Assembly (NCBI GenBank): GCA_009783065.1
Contig: WRHV01000005.1
Location: forward strand, 26,807 to 90,806
Length of the DNA stretch: 64,000 nucleotides
From: Betaproteobacteria bacterium
GTDB taxonomy: Bacteria; Pseudomonadota; Gammaproteobacteria; Burkholderiales; Burkholderiaceae
Direction of reading: 5' to 3'
Shown: in pieces, positions 28,160 to 37,633 of the stretch
Position numbering within the stretch: position 1 is the first letter of the stretch
How the letters are laid out: every line of letters begins with the position of its first letter
The notes under the pieces: generated by a model
The model's input: the letters and a program-made list of their open reading frames with translations, nothing else
Told to the model about the DNA's origin: nothing
The model's database searches: none
Position numbers and translations under genes: made by a program

Positions 28160-28391
28160 AGGTCACCTCCACAATCCGAATACCTGTTTCAAACGCTTCC
28201 CACACTGCCACATAGGTGGGCTTTCCTTTTTTTAGATGGCAATGATGGCGACGATCCGCCAGTTTGCTGTAGTTAGGCCAGTTACCCCTGACCGGCCCCT
28301 TCATTTCAATCTCTCCCATCAGGGCTGCCAATGCAAGTTGGACTGCCTTTGTCCGCTTTTCTTGAGAGTCTGACCCGCCAAAGATGGTCAT
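28128..28391 (-). CDS. RelE/ParE-like toxin
   Basis: An 87-residue protein. The pattern GNWPNYSKLADRRHHCHLKKGKPTYVAVWE ... VEVTYAGTHEKAPY matches a small family annotated as cytotoxic translational repressors of toxin-antitoxin systems. If active it would be an mRNA interferase at the ribosome. It precedes and overlaps the antitoxin gene, a toxin-first order also known from HigBA-type pairs. Activity is inferred. Confidence 0.78.
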   Translation of the reverse strand: MTIFGGSDSQEKRTKAVQLALAALMGEIEMKGPVRGNWPNYSKLADRRHHCHLKKGKPTYVAVWEAFETGIRIVEVTYAGTHEKAPY

Positions 28392-28507
28392 TCATTATGT
28401 TCAGTTCTTTTATGCGCATTGCACCATTTTTTAGTACAAGTCCAATATTTCATTTTTGGAGAGGGTTCACTTCAAATTATCCGGCTTTTTCTCTCTTATT
28501 TTCCCTT

Positions 28508-29002
28508 TTATACAGGCTGTATTCTTCGCGGCAATTGCAAAATCGACTCGGCATTCGATGAAGAGAAACATTTGTCCGCCGCTTCCAGATAGGGAAACCA
28601 CGCATATCGCAGGTGTTCTCTCGGCTCAAGCGATACCTGGATATTTCTCGGAACACACAGGCCAAAAACGTGTTCTGTATTCATTGTCACACCCGGCTCA
28701 TACCGGTAACGCCAGGAAGGATAAATCTCATACCGGTTGGTCATCTGCCAGTCATGCAGATTCTCCTGTAACACTTCGTTCCCGGCAGAGATGATCCCTG
28801 TCATCGACGGGATAACCCTGATACCGGTTTCCTCTCCGACTTCCCGGATCGCTGTTTCAAAAAGCGATTCCTGCCATGTCGCTCGGGAACCCGTGACAGA
28901 CTGCCAGAATCCGGGATTATCCGCCCGTTCGATCAGAAGCACGTCCAACCCACTGCTGTAAATCACAACCAGCACGGATTCGGGAATCTTGTATGCTTTC
29001 AA
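28508..29002 (-). CDS. nudB: Dihydroneopterin triphosphate diphosphatase (Nudix)
   Basis: Removes pyrophosphate from dihydroneopterin triphosphate in folate synthesis. The 164-residue protein carries a Nudix box with the pattern REVGEETGI near residues 53-61. The start appears to be TTG at 29002, since an in-frame stop lies six codons further up and no ATG is available. It lies 31 bp downstream of aspS, a common betaproteobacterial pairing. Confidence 0.88.
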   Translation of the reverse strand: MKAYKIPESVLVVIYSSGLDVLLIERADNPGFWQSVTGSRATWQESLFETAIREVGEETGIRVIPSMTGIISAGNEVLQENLHDWQMTNRYEIYPSWRYRYEPGVTMNTEHVFGLCVPRNIQVSLEPREHLRYAWFPYLEAADKCFSSSNAESILQLPRRIQPV

Positions 29003-29033
29003 AATGCGCTTGGCTTTCTAACGGCCATCCCGC

Positions 29034-30851
29034 TCAAACCGTCTTGGGCTGATCCGCTTTACGCAACCGGATATGCAATTCCTGAAGCTGCCGTTCATTC
29101 ACCGGTGAAGGCGCATGAGTCAGCAAATCCTGCGCCCGCTGGGTTTTCGGGAAAGCAATCACATCACGGATGGATTCAGAACCTGTCATCAGTGTGACAA
29201 TACGGTCGAGTCCAAAAGCCAGCCCACCGTGTGGCGGCGCGCCATACTGCAACGCATCCAGCAGGAAACCAAATTTTTCCCTGGCTTCTTCGTCATCAAT
29301 CTTCAATGCACGAAAAACCTTGGTCTGGATGTCCTGCCGGTGAATCCGGACCGAACCGCCACCCAATTCCCATCCGTTAAGCACCATGTCATATGCTTTA
29401 GCGAGACTGCGCCCTGGATCAGTCTCCAGATAATCCTCATCTCCATCCTTGGGCGAGGTAAACGGATGATGCATGGCCGTCCAGCGTTTTGAATCTTCAT
29501 CGTACTCAAACATGGGGAAATCAACCACCCACAGTGGCTTCCAACCCGCTTCAAGCAAACCGTTTTTCTGTCCAAATTCGGAATGACCGATTTTGACACG
29601 CAACGCCCCTATGGCATCGTTCACAACACGGGCATGGTCAGCGCCAAAGAAAATCAAATCCCCATTTTCGGCGCCGGTTCGTTCCAAAATCTGTTTCAAG
29701 GCCTCTTCGCTCAGATTTTTCACGATAGGCGACTGCAATCCGCCAGCCCCTTTTTCTTTTTCATTCACCCGGATATAGGCCAGCCCCTTGGCACCATAAA
29801 TAGCCACAAACTGTGTATAAGCATCAATTTCCGAACGCGGCATCCCAAAACCTTCCCTGGCGCCGCCCGGCACCCGTAAGGCAACCACCCGGCCATTCGA
29901 CATATTGGCCGCCGTGCTGAAAACCTTAAACTCGACATTTTTCATCACATCCGTCAATTCGGTCAGTTCGAGTTTGACCCGCAAATCCGGTTTATCCGAA
30001 CCATACCGCGCCATTGCTTCTGTATGGGCCATCACCGGGAAAGGTGACGGCAACTCGGTATCGATCGCATTTTTGAAAACAACGCGCAGCATGTTCTCAA
30101 ACAAATCCCGGATTTCCTGCTCACCCATAAAAGACGTTTCACAATCAATCTGCGTGAATTCCGGCTGGCGATCGGCACGCAAATCCTCATCACGGAAACA
30201 CTTTGTAATTTGGTAATACCGGTCAAAACCCGAAACCATCAACAATTGCTTGAAAAGCTGCGGCGACTGCGGCAACGCATAAAACTCGCCCGCATTCACG
30301 CGTGAAGGAACCAGGTAATCGCGCGCACCTTCAGGAGTGGAACGGGTCAGCATGGGCGTTTCAATATCAATAAAGCCATTTTCATCCAGAAACTTGCGGA
30401 CTTCCATCGTCACCTTGTAACGCAAACGCAGGTTATTCTGCATGGAAGGGCGGCGCAAATCCAAAACACGATGGGTCAAACGTGTCGTTTCGGAAAGATG
30501 TTCATCATCCAGCATAAAAGGCGGCGTAACCGATGCGTTGAGAATTTCAAGTTTCTCGCAAAACACCTCTACCTTGCCGGATGTCAGGTTTAGATTGACT
30601 GTCCCTGCCGGACGCTCACGAACCACACCCGTAACACGGATGCAGTACTCATTGCGAATGGATTCAGCCGTTGTAAACACAACCGGCCTATCCGGATCAC
30701 ACACAACCTGCACCAAGCCTTCACGATCCCGCAGGTCGATAAAAATAATGCCGCCATGATCCCGTCTTCTGTGTACCCAGCCGCAAAGACTGACGGTTTG
30801 TTCCATAAGCGCCTCTGTCGTGAGGCCGCAATAATTTGTTCGCATCGACAT
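29034..30851 (-). CDS. aspS: Aspartyl-tRNA synthetase
   Basis: Charges tRNA-Asp. The 605-residue protein has an N-terminal OB-fold anticodon domain ([22 protein letters not shown]), class II motif 2 ([18 protein letters not shown]) and motif 3 ([15 protein letters not shown]), with the bacterial GAD insertion between them. ATG 30851 (MSMRTNYCG) is the natural start; the frame runs on to 30905. nudB follows. The DUF502 gene that often sits between fmdB and aspS in Burkholderiales is not here. Confidence 0.97.
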   Translation of the reverse strand: MSMRTNYCGLTTEALMEQTVSLCGWVHRRRDHGGIIFIDLRDREGLVQVVCDPDRPVVFTTAESIRNEYCIRVTGVVRERPAGTVNLNLTSGKVEVFCEKLEILNASVTPPFMLDDEHLSETTRLTHRVLDLRRPSMQNNLRLRYKVTMEVRKFLDENGFIDIETPMLTRSTPEGARDYLVPSRVNAGEFYALPQSPQLFKQLLMVSGFDRYYQITKCFRDEDLRADRQPEFTQIDCETSFMGEQEIRDLFENMLRVVFKNAIDTELPSPFPVMAHTEAMARYGSDKPDLRVKLELTELTDVMKNVEFKVFSTAANMSNGRVVALRVPGGAREGFGMPRSEIDAYTQFVAIYGAKGLAYIRVNEKEKGAGGLQSPIVKNLSEEALKQILERTGAENGDLIFFGADHARVVNDAIGALRVKIGHSEFGQKNGLLEAGWKPLWVVDFPMFEYDEDSKRWTAMHHPFTSPKDGDEDYLETDPGRSLAKAYDMVLNGWELGGGSVRIHRQDIQTKVFRALKIDDEEAREKFGFLLDALQYGAPPHGGLAFGLDRIVTLMTGSESIRDVIAFPKTQRAQDLLTHAPSPVNERQLQELHIRLRKADQPKTV

Positions 30852-31143
30852 GTTGTTCTGCCTATAATTTATTATCCAATCGGTCATCAGGTATGGCCTG
30901 TCCAAGCGGCAAAGCCGCTATCTGTTTTGGGCGAAGCGGTTTCATAAGCACAATCTGTTCAAATACCCCGCCATACACCTATTCTTCCTTATGACATCCA
31001 TTTGGGACACTATCAAAAACAATCCAGACTCCTCCGGCTCATCAGAAAAAAGCACAGCAAACCATACGGGAATACAAAAACAGAACTGCCTGCCTGAATG
31101 TATCTCAAAACCAAATACTGTCGGAAAAAATGCTGACTCCGGC

Positions 31144-31365
31144 TTAACCGCAGGGACCGTTATGGCCCATCGGACAAGCAGAGCAGGCCGACGAAAAATT
31201 CGAAGACGTACCCGCTGCACCGGTATTGATACCGGCAGAAGTCAGTTGTTTTTTAAAGCTTTCCTTGCCACATGAAGGGCAATGCGTCAGTGGCGCATCG
31301 GACAACTTTTGCAGCACATCCTTCGTATATCCGCACACTTCGCAACGATAAGCATAAATGGGCAT
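31144..31365 (-). CDS. FmdB-family zinc ribbon protein
   Basis: A 73-residue protein starting MPIYAYRCEVCGYTKDVLQ, with two CxxC pairs (CEVC and CPSC) forming a zinc ribbon, and a Ser/Cys/Gly-rich tail. FmdB-like proteins are putative regulators of unknown target. The 292 bp between it and aspS shows no convincing gene; it contains a small AGCGGC-AAA-GCCGCT hairpin at 30905-30919 and nothing else I recognise. Confidence 0.9.
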   Translation of the reverse strand: MPIYAYRCEVCGYTKDVLQKLSDAPLTHCPSCGKESFKKQLTSAGINTGAAGTSSNFSSACSACPMGHNGPCG

Positions 31366-31420
31366 ATCCTTACTCCAATCAACCTGGAAATTTTTTATTA
31401 TAAATTGTTTCTTTTCATAT

Positions 31421-32863
31421 TTATACGGACACCTGCTCGGAATCAGGTATATTGACTTGAGACGGTTTATACAAAAGCGACCCGGCTATCATACCGATCA
31501 ACGACATGGTCAGCCCCATCAACTGCGGCGGCATCAGGCCCTCCGGATTCATAAACTCCAGCCCAAGCCATGTCACCAACCCCAGTATCATGGATATTAA
31601 TGCACCTCGGCTATTGGCCCGTTTCCAGTAAATTCCGAAAATAAGCGGAACAAAAGCCGCCACCAGCGTCACTTTGTAAGCGTTTTTAACCATCTCGAAA
31701 ATACTGGCTTCCGTATACATGGCAAAAGCCAGCACAATAGCGGCAAAAGCCAGCACAACAATCCGCATCATAGAAAGCGACTGCTTGTCACTCATGTTCG
31801 GCATAAACTCTTTGATGACGTTTTCAGAAATGGTCACCGACGGCGCCAGCAGGGTCGCACTGGCACAGCTCTTGATCGCGGAAAGCAATGCGCCGAAAAA
31901 CATGATCTGCGCGAACACCGGCATTTTGGTCATGATCATGGTCGGCAAAATCAGCTGGGAATCTTTTTCCATCAGACCCGCCACCATTGCCGGATCAATC
32001 AGGGTCGCGGAATAACACAGGAACATGGGAACCAATGCAAACAAAGCGTATAACACGCCGCCCAGGATAGCCGCATTTCGCGCAATCTTTTCGGTTTTGG
32101 ATGAGGAGATCCGCTGAAAAATATCCTGTTGCGGCATGGAGCCAAACATCATCGTAAACAAGGCCCCAAAAAACCACAGGATATCCCGTAGCTCCGCCTT
32201 CGGCAGGATATTCAGTTTGCCCGCTTCAGCCGCATGCTGGATCACAACATGAGCGCCGCCCACCATGCCGGATACTTCCCAGCTAATATAAAGAATACCG
32301 ATGACGATAATGATCATCTGGATAAAATCCGAAATGGCAACAGACCACATCCCGCCCATCAGGGTATAGATCAGCACGCTGACCGCGCCAATAATCATGC
32401 CGACATTCATGGAAATATAACCGCCGGACACGACATTAAAGACCAGACCCAAAGCCTTGATCTGGGCTGCAACCCAACCAAGATAGGAAACCACGATGCA
32501 CAAAGTCACCATGACCTCTACCACTCTGCCAAACCGATTTCGGTAATAATCACCAATCGTCATCAGGTTCATTCTGTACAGACGTTTGGCAAGCACAATA
32601 CCAACCAGCATCAGGCACAAGCCCGCACCAAAAGGGTCGGCTACAACGCCGCGAAGCCCTTCCTCAATAAAAGTCGCGGGAATTCCCAATATGGCTTCAG
32701 AACCATACCAGGTCGCAAAAATGGTGGCTGTCACAACATACATGGGCAGCGACCGACCTGCAACCGCGAAATCCTTGGAATTTCTGACAAAACGCGCGGC
32801 GTAAATGCCGATGCTTACAGAAATAATCCAATACAAAATAACAAACCAGATAAGCGTGTTCAT
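31421..32863 (-). CDS. Sodium:solute symporter
   Basis: Inner-membrane sodium-coupled transporter of the SSS family. The 480-residue protein has about 13 hydrophobic segments and family landmarks: the AGRSLPMYVVTATIFATWYGSE segment in TM1-2 and the MPQQDIFQRISSSKTEKIARN loop. The substrate cannot be told from sequence. It stands alone, 55 bp from fmdB and 187 bp from ubiB, with no terminator-like hairpin seen. Confidence 0.88.
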   Translation of the reverse strand: MNTLIWFVILYWIISVSIGIYAARFVRNSKDFAVAGRSLPMYVVTATIFATWYGSEAILGIPATFIEEGLRGVVADPFGAGLCLMLVGIVLAKRLYRMNLMTIGDYYRNRFGRVVEVMVTLCIVVSYLGWVAAQIKALGLVFNVVSGGYISMNVGMIIGAVSVLIYTLMGGMWSVAISDFIQMIIIVIGILYISWEVSGMVGGAHVVIQHAAEAGKLNILPKAELRDILWFFGALFTMMFGSMPQQDIFQRISSSKTEKIARNAAILGGVLYALFALVPMFLCYSATLIDPAMVAGLMEKDSQLILPTMIMTKMPVFAQIMFFGALLSAIKSCASATLLAPSVTISENVIKEFMPNMSDKQSLSMMRIVVLAFAAIVLAFAMYTEASIFEMVKNAYKVTLVAAFVPLIFGIYWKRANSRGALISMILGLVTWLGLEFMNPEGLMPPQLMGLTMSLIGMIAGSLLYKPSQVNIPDSEQVSV

Positions 32864-33050
32864 GTAAGCGAAAAAAACAATTAAATCCCAAGGTTGAAAA
32901 GATTCGCAATTATAAAGGCTAGACGCTGTTTTTTGCGACTATTTTCAACAAGATTGAAAAAGAATTTTTTCTCTTGTTTTTAAAGGCTTACATGCGGAGG
33001 AATGTGTACGGGATTCCGAAATTTTTTGAGTAGCCGATACGAAGAAAATA

Positions 33051-34619
33051 CTAGAAAAGCGGGAACTTCCAGCCCCACCAGAAACGGTAGCATAACAGGC
33101 CAACCAGAAAGCCGCATGCAAAATAAATCAGACTATTCACCAAACGCTTCATCCGTTTCTGCTCGGCAACAAGCTGCTTTAAGAGAGCTTCTTTTTCGGT
33201 ATCCGGCTCAGCAATCCTGATCAATGCCTGTTGAATCAGGCGCGGCAACTGGGGGAAAATATGTCCGTACCGCACCGCTTCCTTGCGAAGCTGCTGAGCC
33301 ATGCCCTTCAAGCCAATTTGTTCTTTCATCCACGCTTCCAAAATCGGCTTGGCTGTTTTCCATAAATCCAGATCCGGATCCAGTTGCCGTCCCAATCCTT
33401 CAATATTTAACATGGTTTTCTGGAGCATCACCAATTGGGGCTGGATTTCAATATTGAAGCGGCGTGATGTCTGGAAAAGACGCACCAGCAACTGCCCAAG
33501 AGAAAAATCCTTGAGCGGTTTATCAAAGATCGGCTCGCAGCAGGTACGTACTGCGGCCTCCAGCTCTTCCACCCGCGTGTTTTTAGGCGCCCATCCTGAC
33601 TCAATATGCGCTTCGGCAACCCGCCGGTAATCATGATGGAAAAAAGCCAAAATATTTTCAGCCAGATAAGCCTTATCAAAATTACTCAGTGTCCCGACAA
33701 TGCCGAAATCAATCACGACATAGCGCCCGTAAGTGGACATCTCGGCGGAAATGAAAATATTGCCCGGATGCATATCGGCATGGAAAAAACCATCACGGAA
33801 AACCTGGGTCAGAAATATTTCAACCCCATTTTGGGCCAACTTTTTCAGATCAAGCCCCTCTGCCACCAACCGATCCGTCTGGGAAACAGAAATACCGCGC
33901 ACGCGCTCCATCACAATGACATTGCTCGAACAATATTCCCAATAAATTTCCGGAACAATCAATAATGGGGAATCGGCAAAATTACGTTTAAACTGGCTAC
34001 AATTTGCTGCCTCACGCATTAAGTCCAGCTCATCATGCAATGACTTGTCGAATTCATCGATGACGTCCCGCAAACGAAGGCGGCGCGCATCTTCCCAGAT
34101 TTTCTCGCTCCAATTGGCAATGGCGCGCATCAGCTCAATATCGCGGTCAATCCGTTTTCTCATACCGGGACGCAATACCTTGACAGCTACTTCAACGCCG
34201 CTCTTTAAAACCGCAAAATGCACCTGCGCAACCGAAGCGGAAGCAACCGGATTGCGGTCAAAATGGGCAAACAGCTTATCCGGCGATGCACCCAGACTTT
34301 CCGTTATCTGCCGGACAGCCAACCCGGAATCAAACGGCGGCACCCGATCCTGCAACAGCGAAAGTTCTGCAACAATATCATCCGGCATCAAATCACGGCG
34401 TGTGGACAACGCCTGTCCCAGCTTGATAAAAATGGGGCCAAGCGTTTCAAACGCCAGCCGAAGCCGCTCGCCTCGCGGCGCTGACAGATTTCGCCAGAAA
34501 AAAAGAGAGTTAAATAGTATGAAATATCGGGGTCCTCCGGAACTGGACAGCATAATATCGTCCAACCCGTACCGTATGACCACCCATAAAATTGTCAACA
34601 GCCGCCAAACTTTCCGCAT
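33051..34619 (-). CDS. ubiB: Ubiquinone biosynthesis protein UbiB (ABC1/ADCK-type kinase fold)
   Basis: Atypical kinase/ATPase needed for ubiquinone synthesis. The 522-residue protein has the KxGQ motif (FIKLGQALSTRRDLMPDD), an alanine-rich nucleotide loop (VASASVAQVH), the catalytic HADMHPGNI block and the metal-binding DFG (VIDFGIVG). Two C-terminal membrane helices (about 495-518) anchor it. ubiJ, normally next to it, is not found in the 170 bp separating it from the Tim44-like gene. Confidence 0.95.
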   Translation of the reverse strand: MRKVWRLLTILWVVIRYGLDDIMLSSSGGPRYFILFNSLFFWRNLSAPRGERLRLAFETLGPIFIKLGQALSTRRDLMPDDIVAELSLLQDRVPPFDSGLAVRQITESLGASPDKLFAHFDRNPVASASVAQVHFAVLKSGVEVAVKVLRPGMRKRIDRDIELMRAIANWSEKIWEDARRLRLRDVIDEFDKSLHDELDLMREAANCSQFKRNFADSPLLIVPEIYWEYCSSNVIVMERVRGISVSQTDRLVAEGLDLKKLAQNGVEIFLTQVFRDGFFHADMHPGNIFISAEMSTYGRYVVIDFGIVGTLSNFDKAYLAENILAFFHHDYRRVAEAHIESGWAPKNTRVEELEAAVRTCCEPIFDKPLKDFSLGQLLVRLFQTSRRFNIEIQPQLVMLQKTMLNIEGLGRQLDPDLDLWKTAKPILEAWMKEQIGLKGMAQQLRKEAVRYGHIFPQLPRLIQQALIRIAEPDTEKEALLKQLVAEQKRMKRLVNSLIYFACGFLVGLLCYRFWWGWKFPLF

Positions 34620-34727
34620 GATCCGGCAACTCCCTGTCCATTATTACCAATCCGATACAACAGCCTGTTTGCTGTAAAAGCATTTTTCAGACACCACATT
34701 ACAGCAAACCGCCTTTTTTTCAAAACA

Positions 34728-34758
34728 AAACCGCCCGCAGTGTTGATGCGGGCGGTTT
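34728..34758 (-). terminator. Rho-independent terminator after the Tim44-like gene
   Basis: Perfect 12-bp stem AAACCGCCCGCA / TGCGGGCGGTTT; on the minus strand it is followed by a TTTTGTTTTG tail. It ends the ubiE-tim44 transcript ahead of ubiB, so ubiB needs its own promoter or read-through. Confidence 0.85.
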
Positions 34759-34789
34759 GCGAACCTCTCCTTTATGACACAAGCGGCAA

Positions 34790-35737
34790 TCAGGATAATT
34801 GTTGCACCCCCGCCAGTACCCATCCTTCTTTTCCGGAAACCGGGCGCGTCAAATTCCAGACTTCGGAAAAAGAGGTCAGGTCTGCATTCTGATCTTCTCT
34901 GATTGTGCCCGTGAATTTGACGCTGGTAAAATACTCATCGCCAATGGTTTCAATTCCCAGCAACTCCGCTTCCAGGGAAACAACATCCGTCACATTCAAA
35001 CCCGGGCCGCGTTCCTGAAGCTGCAACTTCATCTCGGCAAACATTTCGGGGGTTGTAAATTCACGGATATCATTGATATCCGCCTTATCCCATGCCGCCT
35101 GCATGCGGATGAAATAGGATTTGGCATTCCGGATAAAAGAATTCACTTCAAAATCGGCTGGAATATTCCAGGTAAACGGTTCACTGTCAGCGGCTGTTGC
35201 TGTCGCCGCCGACCCAAGTGCCTGAAAAGCACTGGGGCGAGAAAGGCCAGAACCAATCTGCGGCATACCGCTTGTACCGGACAGTTCATAATGGCTTCCC
35301 GAACCGGCTGATTGCTGGTAAACCGGCTGCTGCTTTTTTGACATCATACGGAAAATCATCCTGGCCGCCCAAACCACAATCAAAATCATCAGAATCATGC
35401 TGATCATGCCGGCCAGTTCGCCGCCAATCCCCAGATGGGAAAGCAATGCGCCAAGCCCCAGTCCCAACAGCGCGCCGCCCAGTATGCCGCCCCAGCGACT
35501 TGCCGGCTTTGCCGCATTGGCTCCCTGCTGTGGCTGCTGTGACTTCTGGTTTGCAGCAGCCTGTTTTTGCTGTGCCGGGCTGGTTGCCGGCTGGCTCCGC
35601 TGCGCCGGCGACATCCGGCTGACATTCGAAGATTGGCGGCCAAATGAACCGCCACCGAAACGCCGGGCATACGCCTCTGTCACCACCATCGTGGACAAAC
35701 TGCTTACCAACACAAAAGCAAGTAATAATTTTTTCAT
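34790..35737 (-). CDS. Tim44-like domain protein
   Basis: A 315-residue protein with an N-terminal signal or anchor (MKKLLLAFVLVSSLSTMVVTEAYA), a Gln/Ala/Pro-rich low-complexity segment (about 40-80), two glycine-rich hydrophobic segments (about 83-133) and a C-terminal Tim44-like fold (about 195-315). In bacteria its role is not established; it is often found between ubiE and ubiB. It starts 13 bp after the ubiE stop and is followed by a terminator. Confidence 0.88.
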   Translation of the reverse strand: MKKLLLAFVLVSSLSTMVVTEAYARRFGGGSFGRQSSNVSRMSPAQRSQPATSPAQQKQAAANQKSQQPQQGANAAKPASRWGGILGGALLGLGLGALLSHLGIGGELAGMISMILMILIVVWAARMIFRMMSKKQQPVYQQSAGSGSHYELSGTSGMPQIGSGLSRPSAFQALGSAATATAADSEPFTWNIPADFEVNSFIRNAKSYFIRMQAAWDKADINDIREFTTPEMFAEMKLQLQERGPGLNVTDVVSLEAELLGIETIGDEYFTSVKFTGTIREDQNADLTSFSEVWNLTRPVSGKEGWVLAGVQQLS

Positions 35738-35750
35738 AAACTCCCTGTCT

Positions 35751-36485
35751 TTACAGTTTCAAGCCGGTATGCAAGGCTGCAATCCCGGCTGTCAAATTAA
35801 AATACTTCACACCAACAAACCCCACCTCCTGCATCATCTGCAAAAGGGCATCCTGATCAGGATGCATCCGGATAGACTCCGCCAGATAACGATAGCTATC
35901 TGTATCCTTCGCAACATATCCGCCAAGTCGTGGCAGGACAGAAAAAGAATATTGGTCATACAAACTCTGCAACGGTTTCCAGATTTTTGAAAACTCCAGA
36001 ACCAACAACTTACCGCCTGATTTTAGCACTCTCTTCATTTCAGACAATGCAGCCTCTTTGTGCGTCATATTCCGCAAACCAAAAGAAACCGACACTCTAT
36101 CAAAATAATTATCCGGAAAAGGAAGCTGCTCTGCATCACAAAGCAAAACCGGCACGATATACCCCTGATTGAGCAGTTTATCGCGTCCGAGATGCAGCAT
36201 GGATTCATTAATATCCGTCAGCCAAACCTGTCCGCTGTCGCCTGCCTGCCGCGCGAAGGAAGATGCAAGATCGCCTGTTCCGCCGGCAATATCGAGTACC
36301 CTGAATCCCTCACGAACACCGGCCTGCGACACGGTAAACGCTTTCCACGTCCGGTGCAGCCCCGCAGACATCAGATCATTCATCAGATCATAATGCTGCG
36401 CAACCCGGTTAAATACCCCCGCCACTTTCCGCGCTTTTTCCGGCTCATCAACCTGGCTGTAACCGAAGTGCGTTTTCTTATTCAT
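35751..36485 (-). CDS. ubiE: Demethylmenaquinone/ubiquinone C-methyltransferase UbiE
   Basis: Methylates the quinone ring in ubiquinone and menaquinone synthesis. The 244-residue protein contains the SAM motif [12 protein letters not shown] (about 63-74) and the family signatures [17 protein letters not shown] and [12 protein letters not shown]. Length is normal. Confidence 0.96.
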   Translation of the reverse strand: MNKKTHFGYSQVDEPEKARKVAGVFNRVAQHYDLMNDLMSAGLHRTWKAFTVSQAGVREGFRVLDIAGGTGDLASSFARQAGDSGQVWLTDINESMLHLGRDKLLNQGYIVPVLLCDAEQLPFPDNYFDRVSVSFGLRNMTHKEAALSEMKRVLKSGGKLLVLEFSKIWKPLQSLYDQYSFSVLPRLGGYVAKDTDSYRYLAESIRMHPDQDALLQMMQEVGFVGVKYFNLTAGIAALHTGLKL

Positions 36486-36559
36486 TGTTATAGCTCGCTA
36501 ACTGCGGTATCCATCAAAAAGCCGATGCCATTCTATTATTATATAACTTTCGCCCGCTA

Positions 36560-36985
36560 TTATTCTAAAATCCGCCGGATGGCCGCCTTCAGTTCAGGCA
36601 AAAGGGCGCGGCGCTTTTCCAGAACCCAAACATCCGGCTCACGCTGCTTCTCTCCCCAGATAGATTCAGGAAAATGGGCATCATCCGAAAAACGGGGAAT
36701 CACATGCCAATGAAGATGAGGCACCATGTTACCCAAACTGGCCAGGTTCACTTTATCAGGACGCATCACATCACGAACAGCCTGCTCGACGGACAAAACA
36801 ACATTCATCATCTCCTGCCGGTCTCTCTCCGGCAAATCCGTCATTTCCGCAACATGATCCATCCAGATTACCCGGCAAAAACCCGGATAATCTATGGTAT
36901 CCACAAAGATCACCCGCCATTTTTCACTCTGAATAACAATCTGCTCATCCTGCCGGGGCTGACACAGCGCACAAGTTGATTTCAT
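36560..36985 (-). CDS. HIT-family nucleotide hydrolase/transferase
   Basis: A 141-residue HIT protein with the triad motif HLHWHVIPRF near residues 90-99; acts on nucleoside phosphoramidates or dinucleotides. Cysteines CALC at the N-terminus may bind zinc. ATG 36985 (MKSTCALCQP) is right; the frame upstream overlaps the YqaA gene. It starts 8 bp after YqaA, so the two are co-transcribed. Confidence 0.92.
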   Translation of the reverse strand: MKSTCALCQPRQDEQIVIQSEKWRVIFVDTIDYPGFCRVIWMDHVAEMTDLPERDRQEMMNVVLSVEQAVRDVMRPDKVNLASLGNMVPHLHWHVIPRFSDDAHFPESIWGEKQREPDVWVLEKRRALLPELKAAIRRILE

Positions 36986-36993
36986 ACCTCCCC

Positions 36994-37485
36994 TTAACCC
37001 AAAAATGCCGCAATATCCCGCCAGTATTCCAGAGGGATCAGCAAAAGCAGCCAGGTCATGATGAGATAACGCACAAACCGGCCAATAGCCATATAAATCA
37101 CACAGGGCCAAAAAGGCAGCCGTAGCCACCCGGCCAGTGTGCTCAGCGGATCACCAATTACCGGCAGCCAGGTCAGCAGCATGGTTTTCGCTCCGTATCG
37201 CTCAAGCCATCCAAACCAGCGGGTTTCTCTCTCCTTGGCAAAAGCTTCCCTGGTGCCGAAACCAATCCAGTAATTCAGTACGCCACCAAGCGTATTACCG
37301 ACTGTCGCAACAAAAATCACTTGCCAGAAAAGATCGCCATCCGCAGCAATAACCGCAAAAACAGCCGGCTCAGACCCCATCGGCAGCAACGTCGCTGAAA
37401 CGAAACAGACAATAAATACCGATGTCAGCCCGATTTCGGGAATCGCCAGATAACTCAATAACCATTGAACAGCAGATTCAACCAT
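36994..37485 (-). CDS. YqaA/SNARE-associated (DedA-like) membrane protein
   Basis: A 163-residue inner-membrane protein with about four hydrophobic segments. Family features are FVSATLLPMGSEPAVF near the N-terminus and the GNTLGGVLNYWIGFGTR loop. The related DedA proteins help lipid carrier flipping and membrane potential; the role of the short YqaA form is not known. Confidence 0.9.
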   Translation of the reverse strand: MVESAVQWLLSYLAIPEIGLTSVFIVCFVSATLLPMGSEPAVFAVIAADGDLFWQVIFVATVGNTLGGVLNYWIGFGTREAFAKERETRWFGWLERYGAKTMLLTWLPVIGDPLSTLAGWLRLPFWPCVIYMAIGRFVRYLIMTWLLLLIPLEYWRDIAAFLG

Positions 37486-37633
37486 TTTTAGCCTTCTAAA
37501 GAAATATTCCGCTTCTTTTCAGCTTCTCCGGCATACAATGCCAACATCAGGTAAAAACCAAAGTGCCCCAAAACAAGTCATTCGGACTCGATTATAATGT
37601 GTCACCAATCAAAATGCCGCATCTAGGCTCATT

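Noticed and set aside
30942..31220. 92-codon minus-strand frame between aspS and fmdB
   Set aside because: Overlaps the real fmdB gene in another frame and shows no coding pattern.
32234..32884. 216-codon frame opposite the sodium symporter gene
   Set aside because: Very rich in His, Asn and Gln as expected for the complement of a membrane protein; no domain.
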